This document shows, piece after piece, positions 1 to 11,368 of a stretch of DNA of 64,000 nucleotides (positions are counted from its first letter, which is position 1; each line of letters opens with the position of its first letter). Where the stretch lies: contig NZ_BMWH01000024.1 of NCBI RefSeq assembly GCF_014651135.1, forward strand, positions 60,695 to 124,694. The letters are read 5' to 3'. The DNA comes from Streptomyces echinoruber (lineage in GTDB: Bacteria > Actinomycetota > Actinomycetes > Streptomycetales > Streptomycetaceae). A program made the position numbers and the translations under genes. The notes beneath the pieces are model-generated. The model worked only from the letters and a program-made list of their open reading frames with translations, had not been told where the DNA came from and did not search any database.

Positions 1-395
1 AGGGTGCGCAGGTCGTCCTGGCGGATGGAGAGCACCTTGCCGTTGTAGTCGCCGCGCTGCGACTGGATCGTCGCCGCGTAGCGCTGCAGGGGGCCCGCCT
101 TCTCGGACGGGACGGTCGCCAGCCGCTCCAGGTCCAGGACGAGCTTCGGCGGCGGCTCCGCGGCACCGCCCGGAGTGGTGCCCGGCAGCAGCTCCTGCAC
201 CGGCACGCCGTAGAAGTCCGCCAGCTCGGCGAGGCGCTGCACGGTCACGGCCCGGTCGCCGCGCTCGTACGAACCGACCACGACCGCCTTCCAGCGTCCC
301 TGGGACTTCTCCTCGACACCGTGGAGGGAAAGGCCCTGCTGGGTGCGGATGGCCCGGAGCTTGGCCCCGAGCTGTTTGGCGTATTCGCTGGACAT
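1..395 (-). CDS. bldD: BldD developmental master repressor (5' part; 3' end lies outside the window)
   Basis: The reading frame starts at an ATG (complement of 393-395) and runs off the left edge after about 131 codons; BldD proteins are near 167 residues, so the N-terminal DNA-binding domain and the start of the C-terminal domain are present. The first residues read MSSEYAKQLGAKLRAIR, followed by an XRE-type helix-turn-helix with the GSYERGDRAVTVQRL stretch. In Streptomyces, BldD dimerises on cyclic di-GMP through its C-terminal domain and represses sporulation genes during vegetative growth. It is divergent from the pyr operon; the 252-bp gap holds its likely own operator. Identity is from recognising the protein and the bldD/pyrR neighbourhood. 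Confidence 0.95.
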   Translation of the reverse strand, partial: MSSEYAKQLGAKLRAIRTQQGLSLHGVEEKSQGRWKAVVVGSYERGDRAVTVQRLAELADFYGVPVQELLPGTTPGGAAEPPPKLVLDLERLATVPSEKAGPLQRYAATIQSQRGDYNGKVLSIRQDDLRT

Positions 396-441
396 ATGGC
401 TCCCGGACACTGTGTCGACGCGGAACGGGCCGCGCGGCTGG

Positions 442-469
442 TAACTCACTGTGAGGTTACGCAGCGTTA
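442..469. promoter_or_regulatory. BldD operator (autoregulatory box) upstream of bldD
   Basis: Positions 457-469 read TTACGCAGCGTTA, an exact fit to the published BldD palindrome TNACNC(A/T)GNGTNA. It overlaps a second, looser dyad at 442-459 (TAACTCAC then GTGAGGTTA). The sites lie 47-74 bp upstream of the bldD ATG on its coding side. BldD is known to repress its own promoter, so autoregulation is the simple reading; pyrR starts 180 bp away on the other side. Confidence 0.75.
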
Positions 470-597
470 CTCTGCCGCGTCAAGCCGAATGGTCCACACC
501 GACTCTCCCGCACCGGCGGCGCACCGCTGGGCCGGACGGGTGACACGGGGGCGGGGAGGGGCGCCGGCGGAGCCTGCTACCGTGGGGGCGTACTGCA

Positions 598-639
598 GAC
601 GTCCTTTAAGGTCCGTCCCGTGAGGCGGAGAAGGAGGTC
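598..639 (+). promoter_or_regulatory. PyrR-binding RNA hairpin that contains the pyrR Shine-Dalgarno
   Basis: The RNA folds into a lower stem 598-606 with 631-639 (eight pairs, one G-G mismatch), a purine-rich internal bulge (UAAGGU on the 5' side, AG on the 3' side), an upper stem 613-617 with 624-628, and the hexaloop CCGUGA at 618-623. This matches the Bacillus PyrR-binding loop signature: UCCUUUAA on the 5' side, a GUC-CNGNGA-GGC tip and GAGAAGGA on the 3' side. The 3' strand AAGGAGG (631-637) is also the ribosome site of pyrR, ten bases before its ATG. Uridine-nucleotide-bound PyrR would therefore be expected to block translation, as proposed for mycobacteria. A possible -10, TACCGT, lies at 578-583. 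Confidence 0.8.
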
Positions 640-647
640 CTTTTCCC

Positions 648-1223
648 ATGGACACGCAGGCGTCCCCTGCCAGGCCCGTCCTCGAGGCCCCTGATATCGC
701 GCGGGTGCTCACCCGTATCGCCCACGAGATCGTCGAACGCGCCAAGGGCGCCGACGACGTCGTCCTCCTCGGCATCCCGACCCGGGGTGTCTTCCTCGCC
801 CAGCGGCTCGCCGCCAAGCTCGAGCGGATCACCGAGCGCAAGGTTCCCTGCGGCTCGCTGGACATCACCATGTACCGCGACGACCTGCGCATGCAGCCGC
901 CGCGTGCGCTGGCCCGCACCGACATCCCCGGTGACGGCATCGACGGCAAGCTGGTCGTCCTCGTCGACGACGTGCTCTTCTCCGGCCGCACCATCCGCGC
1001 CGCCCTCGACGCCCTGAACGACATCGGGCGCCCGCGCGCGGTGCAGCTCGCGGTCCTCGTCGACCGCGGCCACCGCGAACTGCCCATCCGCGCCGACTAC
1101 GTCGGCAAGAACCTCCCGACGTCGCTGCGGGAGACGGTCAAGGTCCAGCTCGCCGAGGAGGACGGCCGCGACACCGTGCTGCTCGGCGCCAAACCGGCCA
1201 CCCCGGGCGAGCGGCAGCACTGA
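648..1223 (+). CDS. pyrR: PyrR, bifunctional pyr operon regulator / uracil phosphoribosyltransferase
   Basis: 191 residues, usual for the family (about 180-195). It has a type I phosphoribosyltransferase fold; the PRPP-binding loop VLVDDVLFSGRT is at residues 104-115 and the flexible-loop region with SLDITMYRDDL at 70-80. PyrR binds UMP or UTP and then the hairpin found just upstream; it also makes UMP from uracil and PRPP. The ATG is preceded at ten bases by AAGGAGG. It is the first gene of the pyr operon; pyrB follows after 107 bases. Confidence 0.96.
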   Translation: MDTQASPARPVLEAPDIARVLTRIAHEIVERAKGADDVVLLGIPTRGVFLAQRLAAKLERITERKVPCGSLDITMYRDDLRMQPPRALARTDIPGDGIDGKLVVLVDDVLFSGRTIRAALDALNDIGRPRAVQLAVLVDRGHRELPIRADYVGKNLPTSLRETVKVQLAEEDGRDTVLLGAKPATPGERQH

Positions 1224-1330
1224 CCCGCCCCGGCGTACGCGCGTCACCGCCGTACGTCCCGCGCGTGCGCCCCACCCTGTCCGCCCGCGCCCGAAATCTC
1301 CCGCATGACCTGCCTTACGGAGCCTGACAG

Positions 1331-2308
1331 ATGCAGCGCCATCTCATCTCGGCCGCCGACCTCACCCGTGACGACGCCGTCCTGATCCTCGACACCGCCG
1401 AGGAGATGTCCCGGGTCGCCGACCGGCCGATCAAGAAGCTGCCGACCCTGCGCGGCCGCACCGTCGTCAACCTCTTCTTCGAGGACTCCACCCGGACCCG
1501 GATCTCCTTCGAGGCCGCCGAGAAGCGGCTGTCCGCGGACGTGATCAACTTCTCCGCCAAGGGCTCCAGCGTGTCCAAGGGCGAGTCCTTGAAGGACACC
1601 GCCCAGACCCTGGAGGCGATGGGCGTCGACGCCGTCGTCATCCGGCACGGCGCCTCCGGCGCGCCCTACCGCCTGGCCAACTCCGGCTGGATCGACGCCG
1701 CCGTCATCAACGCCGGCGACGGCACCCACCAGCACCCCACCCAGGCCCTCCTGGACGCCTTCACCATGCGCCGCCGGCTCATCGGCCGGGACGCCGGGCT
1801 CGGCCAGGACCTGTCCGGCAAGCGCGTCACCATCGTCGGCGACATCCTGCACAGCCGGGTCGCCCGCTCCAACGTCGACCTGCTGCACACCCTCGGCGCC
1901 GAGGTCACCCTGGTCGCCCCGCCCACCCTGCTGCCGGTCGGCGTCGAGACCTGGCCCTGCGCGGTGTCGTACGACCTCGACGCGGCGCTGCCCAAGTGCG
2001 ACGCGGTGATGATGCTGCGCGTCCAGCGCGAGCGGATGAACGCCGCGTTCTTCCCGACCGAGCGCGAGTACTCCCGCCGCTACGGCCTCGACGGCGACCG
2101 CATGGCGAAGCTGCCCGAGCACGCCGTCGTCATGCACCCTGGGCCCATGGTCCGCGGCATGGAGATCACCGCCGAGGTCGCCGACTCCGGCCGCTGCACC
2201 GCCGTCGAACAGGTCACCAACGGCGTGTCCATCCGGATGGCCGTCCTCTACCTGCTGCTCGGCGGCAACGAACCCGCCGTCGCCCCCACCCGTACCGAGG
2301 AGAAGTGA
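1331..2308 (+). CDS. pyrB: Aspartate carbamoyltransferase catalytic chain
   Basis: 325 residues. It joins carbamoyl phosphate to aspartate, the committed step of pyrimidine synthesis. Signature residues are present: STRTR at 53-57 for carbamoyl phosphate, HPTQALLDAF at 135-144, and HPGPMVRGME near the C-terminus. No regulatory pyrI gene is in the operon, as is usual in Gram-positive bacteria. The stop overlaps or abuts the pyrC start region by a few bases, suggesting coupled translation. Confidence 0.97.
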   Translation: MQRHLISAADLTRDDAVLILDTAEEMSRVADRPIKKLPTLRGRTVVNLFFEDSTRTRISFEAAEKRLSADVINFSAKGSSVSKGESLKDTAQTLEAMGVDAVVIRHGASGAPYRLANSGWIDAAVINAGDGTHQHPTQALLDAFTMRRRLIGRDAGLGQDLSGKRVTIVGDILHSRVARSNVDLLHTLGAEVTLVAPPTLLPVGVETWPCAVSYDLDAALPKCDAVMMLRVQRERMNAAFFPTEREYSRRYGLDGDRMAKLPEHAVVMHPGPMVRGMEITAEVADSGRCTAVEQVTNGVSIRMAVLYLLLGGNEPAVAPTRTEEK

Positions 2309-2313
2309 CGTAC

Positions 2314-3600
2314 ATGAGCAAGACCCTGATCCGTGGTGCGAAGGTGCTCGGCGGCGCGCCGCAGGACGTCCTGATCGACGGCGAGACCATCGCCGAGGTG
2401 GGCGAGAACCTGTCCGCCGAGGGCGCCCGGGTCGTCGAGGCCGACGGCAAGGTGCTGCTGCCGGGCCTGGTCGACCTGCACACCCACCTGCGCGAGCCGG
2501 GCCGCGAGGACTCCGAGACCGTGCTGACCGGCACCCGGGCGGCGGCGAGCGGCGGCTACACCGCCGTGTTCGCCATGGCCAACACCTTCCCCGTCGCCGA
2601 CACCGCCGGCGTCGTCGAGCAGGTCTGGCGGCTGGGCCGCGAGCACGGCTACTGCGACGTGCGGCCGGTCGGCGCCGTCACCGTCGGCCTGGAGGGCAAG
2701 CAGCTCGCCGAGCTGGGCGCCATGCACGACTCGGCCGCCGGGGTCACCGTCTTCTCCGACGACGGCAAGTGCGTCGACGACGCCGTGATCATGCGGCGGG
2801 CGCTGGAGTACGTGAAGGCCTTCGACGGCGTCGTCGCGCAGCACGCGCAGGAGCCGCGGCTGACCGAGGGCGCCCAGATGAACGAGGGCGTCGTCTCCGC
2901 CGAGCTGGGCCTGGGCGGCTGGCCGGCCGTCGCCGAGGAGTCGATCATCGCGCGGGACGTGCTGCTCGCCGACCACGTCGGCTCCCGCGTCCACATCTGC
3001 CATCTGTCCACCGCCGGTTCGGTGGAGATCGTGCGCTGGGCCAAGTCCCGCGGCATCCGGGTCACCGCCGAGGTCACCCCGCACCACCTGCTGCTCACCG
3101 ATGAGCTGGTGCGCACCTACAACCCGGTCTACAAGGTCAACCCGCCGCTGCGCACCGAGCGTGACGTCATGGCGCTGCGCGAGGCGCTCGCCGACGGCAC
3201 GATCGACATCGTCGCCACCGACCACGCCCCGCACCCGCAGGAGGACAAGGACTGCGAGTGGGCCGCGGCCGCCATGGGCATGATCGGCCTGGAGACGGCC
3301 CTGTCGGTGGTCCAGGAGACCATGGTCGACACCGGCCTGCTCGACTGGGCCGGCGTCGCCGACCGCATGTCCTTCGCGCCCGCGCGCATCGGACGGGCCC
3401 ACGGCCACGGCCGCCCCGTCTCGGCAGGTGAGCCCGCCAACCTCACCCTGGTCGACCCGGCATACCGTGGGCGGGTGGACCCCGCGGGCTTCGCCTCGCG
3501 CAGCCGCAACACCCCCTACGAGGGCCGTGAGCTGCCGGGCCGTGTCACCCACACGTGGCTCCGGGGCAAGGCCACGCTCGTCGACGGGAAGCTCACGTGA
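2314..3600 (+). CDS. pyrC: Dihydroorotase (type I, zinc)
   Basis: 428 residues from the ATG at 2314 (protein start MSKTLIRGAKVLGG). It cyclises carbamoyl aspartate to dihydroorotate. The metal motif DLHTHLREPG sits at residues 54-63, and VATDHAPHPQEDKDC in the C-terminal third carries the catalytic Asp. The open frame extends far upstream without a stop, but that part lies inside pyrB. A GTG at 2305 is an alternative start three codons earlier. The pyrC stop overlaps the next gene by 4 bp (GTGA). Confidence 0.96.
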   Translation: MSKTLIRGAKVLGGAPQDVLIDGETIAEVGENLSAEGARVVEADGKVLLPGLVDLHTHLREPGREDSETVLTGTRAAASGGYTAVFAMANTFPVADTAGVVEQVWRLGREHGYCDVRPVGAVTVGLEGKQLAELGAMHDSAAGVTVFSDDGKCVDDAVIMRRALEYVKAFDGVVAQHAQEPRLTEGAQMNEGVVSAELGLGGWPAVAEESIIARDVLLADHVGSRVHICHLSTAGSVEIVRWAKSRGIRVTAEVTPHHLLLTDELVRTYNPVYKVNPPLRTERDVMALREALADGTIDIVATDHAPHPQEDKDCEWAAAAMGMIGLETALSVVQETMVDTGLLDWAGVADRMSFAPARIGRAHGHGRPVSAGEPANLTLVDPAYRGRVDPAGFASRSRNTPYEGRELPGRVTHTWLRGKATLVDGKLT

Positions 3601-4172
3601 CACCTGCACTCCTCACCGCCGCGGCCACGACGGGGAAATCCGCCCCGGTCACCGACTGGACCGCCCGCATCGGCTGGCTGGTCGGCCTCGCCCTCTTCGT
3701 CGCGCTCGTCTACTGGCTGATGCGCGAGGGCTGGAAGTGGCGCGCCACGCTCCAGGGCGACCTGCCCGAACTGCCGGCCGCGCCGCAGCAGACCGGCCCG
3801 GTGAAGCTCACCATGACCGGCCGCTACCACGGCTCCACCACCGCCCACCAGTGGCTGGACCGCATCGTCGCGCACGGCCTGGGCGCCCGCAGCCGCGTCG
3901 AGCTCACCCTGACGGACGCCGGACTGGACGTCGTGCGCCCCGGGGCGACGGACTTCTTCGTCCCGGCCGCGCAGCTGCGCGGGGCCCGGCTCGACAAGGG
4001 CATCGCCGGCAAGGTCCTCACCGAGGGCGGCCTGCTGGTCGTGACGTGGGCGCACGGCGACAAGCTGATCGACTCCGGGTTCCGCTCCGACCGGGCGGCC
4101 GAGCACCGGGAGTGGGTCGACACCCTGAACCAGATGATCACCACGAGGGAAACGGAAGGCGCCGAACGATGA
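3597..4172 (+). CDS. Single-pass membrane protein with PH-like cytoplasmic domain, embedded in the pyr operon
   Basis: 191 residues from a GTG that shares four bases with the pyrC stop; its own stop shares ATGA with the carA start. There is one hydrophobic segment at about residues 25-42 (IGWLVGLALFVALVYWL), then a 140-residue domain predicted to lie in the cytoplasm, ending in a helix rich in charge. The soluble part has the beta-strand pattern of PH-like domains (bPH2-type), an impression I could not test. I know it as a conserved Streptomyces protein at this place in the operon with no known function. The double overlap implies matched synthesis with PyrC and CarA. Confidence 0.85.
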   Translation: MTPALLTAAATTGKSAPVTDWTARIGWLVGLALFVALVYWLMREGWKWRATLQGDLPELPAAPQQTGPVKLTMTGRYHGSTTAHQWLDRIVAHGLGARSRVELTLTDAGLDVVRPGATDFFVPAAQLRGARLDKGIAGKVLTEGGLLVVTWAHGDKLIDSGFRSDRAAEHREWVDTLNQMITTRETEGAER

Positions 4173-5315
4173 CGACCTCCACCAGCGCAACCGCTGCCGG
4201 AAAGCGGGCGCTTCCCGCCGTGCTCGTCCTGGAGGACGGCCGCACCTTCCGCGGCCGCGCCTACGGGGCCGTGGGGGAGACCTTCGGCGAGGCCGTCTTC
4301 TCCACCGGCATGACCGGCTACCAGGAGACCCTGACCGACCCGTCCTACCACCGCCAGGTCGTCGTCATGACCGCCCCGCACGTGGGCAACACCGGCGTCA
4401 ACGACGAGGACCCCGAGTCGAAGCGGATCTGGGTCGCCGGCTACGTGGTGCGCGACCCCGCGCGCGTGCCCTCCAGCTGGCGCGCCAAGCGCACCCTGGA
4501 CGAGGAGCTGGCCGCGCAGGGCGTCGTCGGCATCGCCGGCATCGACACCCGCGCCCTCACCCGCCACCTGCGCGAACGCGGCGCCATGCGCGTCGGCATC
4601 TTCTCCGGCGACGCGATCGCGGACGAGGACACGCTCCTCGCGCGGGTGCGGCAGGCGCCCCCGATGAAGGGCGCCGACCTGTCCGCCGAGGTCGCCACCA
4701 CCGAGCCGTACGTCGTCCCCGCGATCGGTGAGAAGAGGCTGACCGTCGCCGCCGTCGACCTCGGCATCAAGGGCATGACCCCGCACCGCATGGCCGAGCG
4801 CGGCATCGAGGTGCACGTCCTGCCCGCCACCGCCACCCTGGAGGACGTGTACGCGGTCGATCCCGACGGGGTGTTCTTCTCCAACGGCCCCGGCGACCCC
4901 GCCACCGCCGACCACCCCGTCTCGGTCATGCGGGGCGTCCTGGAGCGCGGCACGCCGCTGTTCGGGATCTGCTTCGGCAACCAGATCCTCGGCCGCGCCC
5001 TCGGCTTCGGCACCTACAAGCTGAAGTACGGCCACCGCGGCATCAACCAGCCGGTGCAGGACCGCACGACCGGCAAGGTCGAGATCACCGCGCACAACCA
5101 CGGCTTCGCCGTCGACGCCCCGCTCGACAAGGTCTCCGACACCCCCTACGGCCGCGCCGAGGTCTCCCACGTCTGCCTCAACGACAACGTGGTGGAGGGC
5201 CTGCGCCTCCTCGACAAGCCGGCCTTCAGCGTCCAGTACCACCCCGAAGCGGCCGCGGGACCCCACGACGCCGCCTACCTGTTCGACCGCTTCGTCACCC
5301 TGATGGAGGGCCAGC

Positions 5316-5323
<8 letters not shown>
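4169..5323 (+). CDS. carA: Carbamoyl phosphate synthase small (glutaminase) subunit
   Basis: 384 residues. The N-terminal half is the CPSase small-chain domain (LEDGRTFRGRAYGAVGE near the start). The C-terminal half is a class I glutamine amidotransferase with the nucleophile Cys in GICFGNQILG and the His/Glu pair in VQYHPEAAAGPHD. It releases ammonia from glutamine for CarB. The start overlaps the preceding membrane-protein stop by 4 bp, and carB starts 8 bp before the carA stop. Confidence 0.97.
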
Positions 5324-8624
<3,301 letters not shown>

Positions 8625-8632
8625 CAGCCGAC

Positions 8633-8662
8633 GAGGGGGACACCGCAGGCGGTGTCCCCCTC
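8633..8662 (+). terminator. Strong hairpin between carB and pyrD (terminator or processing site)
   Basis: Perfect 13-bp stem GAGGGGGACACCG (8633-8645) with CGGTGTCCCCCTC (8650-8662), loop CAGG. It sits 9 bases after the carB stop and 28 bases before the pyrD ATG, with no T-run after it. It could cut pyrDF expression relative to carAB, or protect the upstream mRNA 3' end. Confidence 0.6.
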
Positions 8663-8690
8663 CTCATGAGGACCCGGGACGACTCCTTAC

Positions 8691-9797
8691 ATGTACAAGC
8701 TCCTCTTCCGCCTGGTCTTCCGGCGGATGGACCCCGAGCAGGCCCACCACCTGGCCTTCCGCTGGATCCGGCTGGCCGCCCGCATCCCGGTGCTGCGCAC
8801 CTTCCTCGCCGCCGCGCTCGCGCCCCGCCACCCGGAGCTGCGCACCGAGGCGTTCGGGCTGCGCATGCACGGCCCCTTCGGGCTCGCCGCCGGTTTCGAC
8901 AAGAACGCCGTCGGCATCGACGGCCTGGCGATGCTCGGCTTCGACCACGTCGAGATCGGCACCGTCACCGGCGAGCCGCAGCCCGGCAACCCCCCGAAGC
9001 GGCTGTTCCGGCTGGTCGCCGACCGCGCCCTGATCAACCGCATGGGCTTCAACAACGACGGCTCGCTCGCCGTCGCCGCCCGCCTGGCCTCCCGCCGGCC
9101 GGTGTTCCGGACGGTCGTCGGCGTCAACATCGGCAAGACCAAGGCCGTCCCCGAGGCCGAGGCCGTCGCCGACTACGTCAAGTCCGCCGAGCGCCTCGCG
9201 CCGTACGCCGACTACCTGGTCGTCAACGTCTCCTCCCCGAACACGCCCGGCCTGCGCGACCTGCAGGCCGTCGAGCACCTGCGGCCCCTGCTGACGGCCG
9301 TGCGCGAGGCCGCCGACCGCGCGGTGCCCGGCCGCCGCGTGCCGCTGCTGGTGAAGATCGCGCCCGACCTCGCCGACGAGGACATCGACGCCGTCGCCGA
9401 CCTGGCCGTCGACCTCGGCCTGGACGGGATCATCGCGACCAACACCACCATCGCGCGCGAGGGCCTCGGCCTGCGGTCGCAGCCGGCCCTGGTCAAGGAG
9501 ACCGGCGGCCTGTCCGGAGCGCCCCTGAAGGAGCGCTCCCTGCAGGTGCTGCGCCGCCTGTACGCGCGCGTGGGCGACCGCATCACCCTGGTGGGCGTCG
9601 GCGGCATCGAAACCGCCGAGGACGCCTGGCAGCGCATCCTGGCCGGCGCCACCCTGGTCCAGGGCTACAGCGCCTTCGTCTACCGGGGCCCCTTCTGGGC
9701 CCGCACCCTCCACAAGGGGCTCGCCGCGCGCCTGCGCACCAGCCCGTACGCCACCCTCGCCGACGCGGTCGGCGCCGACACGAGGAAGGCCGCATGA
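8691..9797 (+). CDS. pyrD: Dihydroorotate dehydrogenase, class 2 (quinone)
   Basis: 368 residues. An N-terminal basic/hydrophobic helix pair (MYKLLFRLVFRRMD) is typical of membrane-associated class 2 enzymes, which pass electrons to menaquinone. FMN-barrel motifs include AAGFDKNAVGIDGL, INRMGFNNDG and VNVSSPNTPGLRDLQ, where the catalytic base is Ser as in class 2. It oxidises dihydroorotate to orotate. The Shine-Dalgarno before the ATG is weak, and the gene follows a strong hairpin, so its expression may be set separately from carB. The stop overlaps pyrF by 4 bp (ATGA). Confidence 0.96.
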   Translation: MYKLLFRLVFRRMDPEQAHHLAFRWIRLAARIPVLRTFLAAALAPRHPELRTEAFGLRMHGPFGLAAGFDKNAVGIDGLAMLGFDHVEIGTVTGEPQPGNPPKRLFRLVADRALINRMGFNNDGSLAVAARLASRRPVFRTVVGVNIGKTKAVPEAEAVADYVKSAERLAPYADYLVVNVSSPNTPGLRDLQAVEHLRPLLTAVREAADRAVPGRRVPLLVKIAPDLADEDIDAVADLAVDLGLDGIIATNTTIAREGLGLRSQPALVKETGGLSGAPLKERSLQVLRRLYARVGDRITLVGVGGIETAEDAWQRILAGATLVQGYSAFVYRGPFWARTLHKGLAARLRTSPYATLADAVGADTRKAA

Positions 9798-10696
9798 CCG
9801 CCCACCCGTCCCCCGACCACCACCCCTCAACGGGGCCTTCCGGGCCGCAGACATTTTCCGGAGAGCCCTTCGGAGCCCGCCTGCGCCGTGCCATGGACGA
9901 GCGCGGCCCGCTGTGCGTGGGCATCGACCCGCACGCCTCCCTGCTCACCGAGTGGGGCCTGAACGACGACGTGGCGGGCCTGGAGCGGTTCAGCCGCACG
10001 GTGGTGGAGGCGGTGGCCGACCGGGTCGCCGTGCTCAAGCCGCAGAGCGCCTTCTTCGAGCGGTTCGGCTCACGCGGGATCGCGGTGCTGGAGACGGTGG
10101 TGGCGCAGGCGCGCCAGGCGGGCGCGCTGGTGGTGACGGACGCCAAGCGCGGCGACATCGGCTCCACCATGGCCGCCTACGCCGAGGCCTTCCTGCACAA
10201 GGACGCGCCGCTGTTCTCCGACGCGCTCACCGTCTCGCCCTACCTCGGCTACGGATCGCTGCGGCCGGCCGTGGAGCTGGCGCGGGAGAGCGGGGCCGGG
10301 CTGTTCGTGCTCGCCCTGACCTCCAACCCGGAGGGCGGCGAGGTGCAGCACGCGGTGCGCGGGGACGGCCGCAGCGTGGGCGCGACCGTGCTGGCGCACC
10401 TGGCCGCCGAGAACGCGGGCGAGGAGCCGCTGGGGTCCTTCGGGGCGGTGGTCGGCGCCACGCTGGGCGACCTGTCGGCGTACGACCTGGCGATCAACGG
10501 GCCGCTGCTCGCGCCCGGCATCGGCGCCCAGGGCGCGACGCCCGCCGACCTTCCCCGGGTCTTCGGGCCGGCGGTGCGCAACGTCGTGCCGAACGTCAGC
10601 CGGGGCGTGCTGCGCCACGGCCCCGGCGTGGCGGCGCTGCGGGCGGCCGCGGAGCGGTTCGCGGAGGAGATCCGGGCCGCGGTGGCGGCGGTCTGA
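9794..10696 (+). CDS. pyrF: Orotidine 5'-phosphate decarboxylase (type 2)
   Basis: 300 residues from the ATG overlapping the pyrD stop. This is the longer PyrF type 2 found in actinobacteria. The catalytic array is VTDAKRGDIGSTM (Asp-Lys-Asp), and LCVGIDPH lies near residue 37. It makes UMP and closes the operon. About 25 proline/serine-rich residues before the domain suggest a true start slightly downstream is possible, but no better ATG or GTG with a ribosome site is visible. Confidence 0.95.
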   Translation: MTAHPSPDHHPSTGPSGPQTFSGEPFGARLRRAMDERGPLCVGIDPHASLLTEWGLNDDVAGLERFSRTVVEAVADRVAVLKPQSAFFERFGSRGIAVLETVVAQARQAGALVVTDAKRGDIGSTMAAYAEAFLHKDAPLFSDALTVSPYLGYGSLRPAVELARESGAGLFVLALTSNPEGGEVQHAVRGDGRSVGATVLAHLAAENAGEEPLGSFGAVVGATLGDLSAYDLAINGPLLAPGIGAQGATPADLPRVFGPAVRNVVPNVSRGVLRHGPGVAALRAAAERFAEEIRAAVAAV

Positions 10697-11007
10697 GGGC
10701 TTCGCGGGGGGTGCCCGGGGGCCTCACGAGCGGGTTTCCGGGGAGCCGCCCGTCTGATTACATCCACAAATCCGGGGCAAAATGTCTTAAAAGTCCGTCC
10801 TGCCGGAGGCTGACCAGGACTTTTCCGCTGTTCTCGCTGACTCCGGCGCACTTGCCCGCTAGTCTCCGACGAGTGGGGGCACCTCCCACGCCCTCAAGGC
10901 AGGGGGGCGAACGGGCGAGCGTGTTGCTCGTGGCTCCCCAGGTGTGGGGCGACTAGGTTCCTCACCGGTCCGTATCCGACAGTTCGACAGTCCGAGGTGA
11001 CGTAGGC
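10697..11007. other. Intergenic region pyrF-sihf, with AT-richer promoter patch
   Basis: I see no gene. A patch at about 10755-10800 is unusually A/T rich for this DNA (runs such as CAAAATGTCTTAAAAG), and a -10-like TAGGTT is at 10954-10959, 49 bases before the sihf start. The sihf ribosome site GAGGTGA is at 10994-11000. No clear hairpin follows pyrF. Confidence 0.5.
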
Positions 11008-11331
11008 GTGGCTCTTCCGCCCCTTACCCCTGAACAGCGCGCAGCCGCGCTCGAAAAGGCCGCCGCGGCTCGCCGGGAGCGGGCCGAGGTCAAGAATCGA
11101 CTCAAGCACTCCGGCGCCTCCCTGCACGAGGTCATCAAGCAGGGCCAGGAGAACGACGTCATCGGCAAGATGAAGGTCTCCGCCCTGCTGGAGTCCCTGC
11201 CGGGCGTGGGCAAGGTCCGCGCCAAGCAGATCATGGAGCGTCTCGGGATCTCCGAGAGCCGCCGCGTGCGCGGTCTCGGGTCCAACCAGATCGCCTCCCT
11301 GGAGCGCGAGTTCGGCGGCTCGGGGTCCTGA
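11008..11331 (+). CDS. sihf: Streptomyces integration host factor (sIHF), nucleoid protein
   Basis: 107 residues from a GTG seven bases after GAGGTGA. An N-terminal long basic helix (EKAAAARRERAEVKNRLK, about residues 16-33) is followed by a helix-two-turn-helix DNA-binding domain with LLESLPGVGKVRAKQI at about 60-75. This actinobacterial family (mIHF/sIHF) binds DNA without sequence choice, changes supercoiling and affects sporulation; it is unrelated in fold to E. coli IHF. gmk follows after 37 bases, a conserved arrangement in actinobacteria. Confidence 0.95.
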   Translation: MALPPLTPEQRAAALEKAAAARRERAEVKNRLKHSGASLHEVIKQGQENDVIGKMKVSALLESLPGVGKVRAKQIMERLGISESRRVRGLGSNQIASLEREFGGSGS

Positions 11332-11368
11332 TTCCCGGGCCCGCCGGCATTGCTGGAATAATCGCTGC

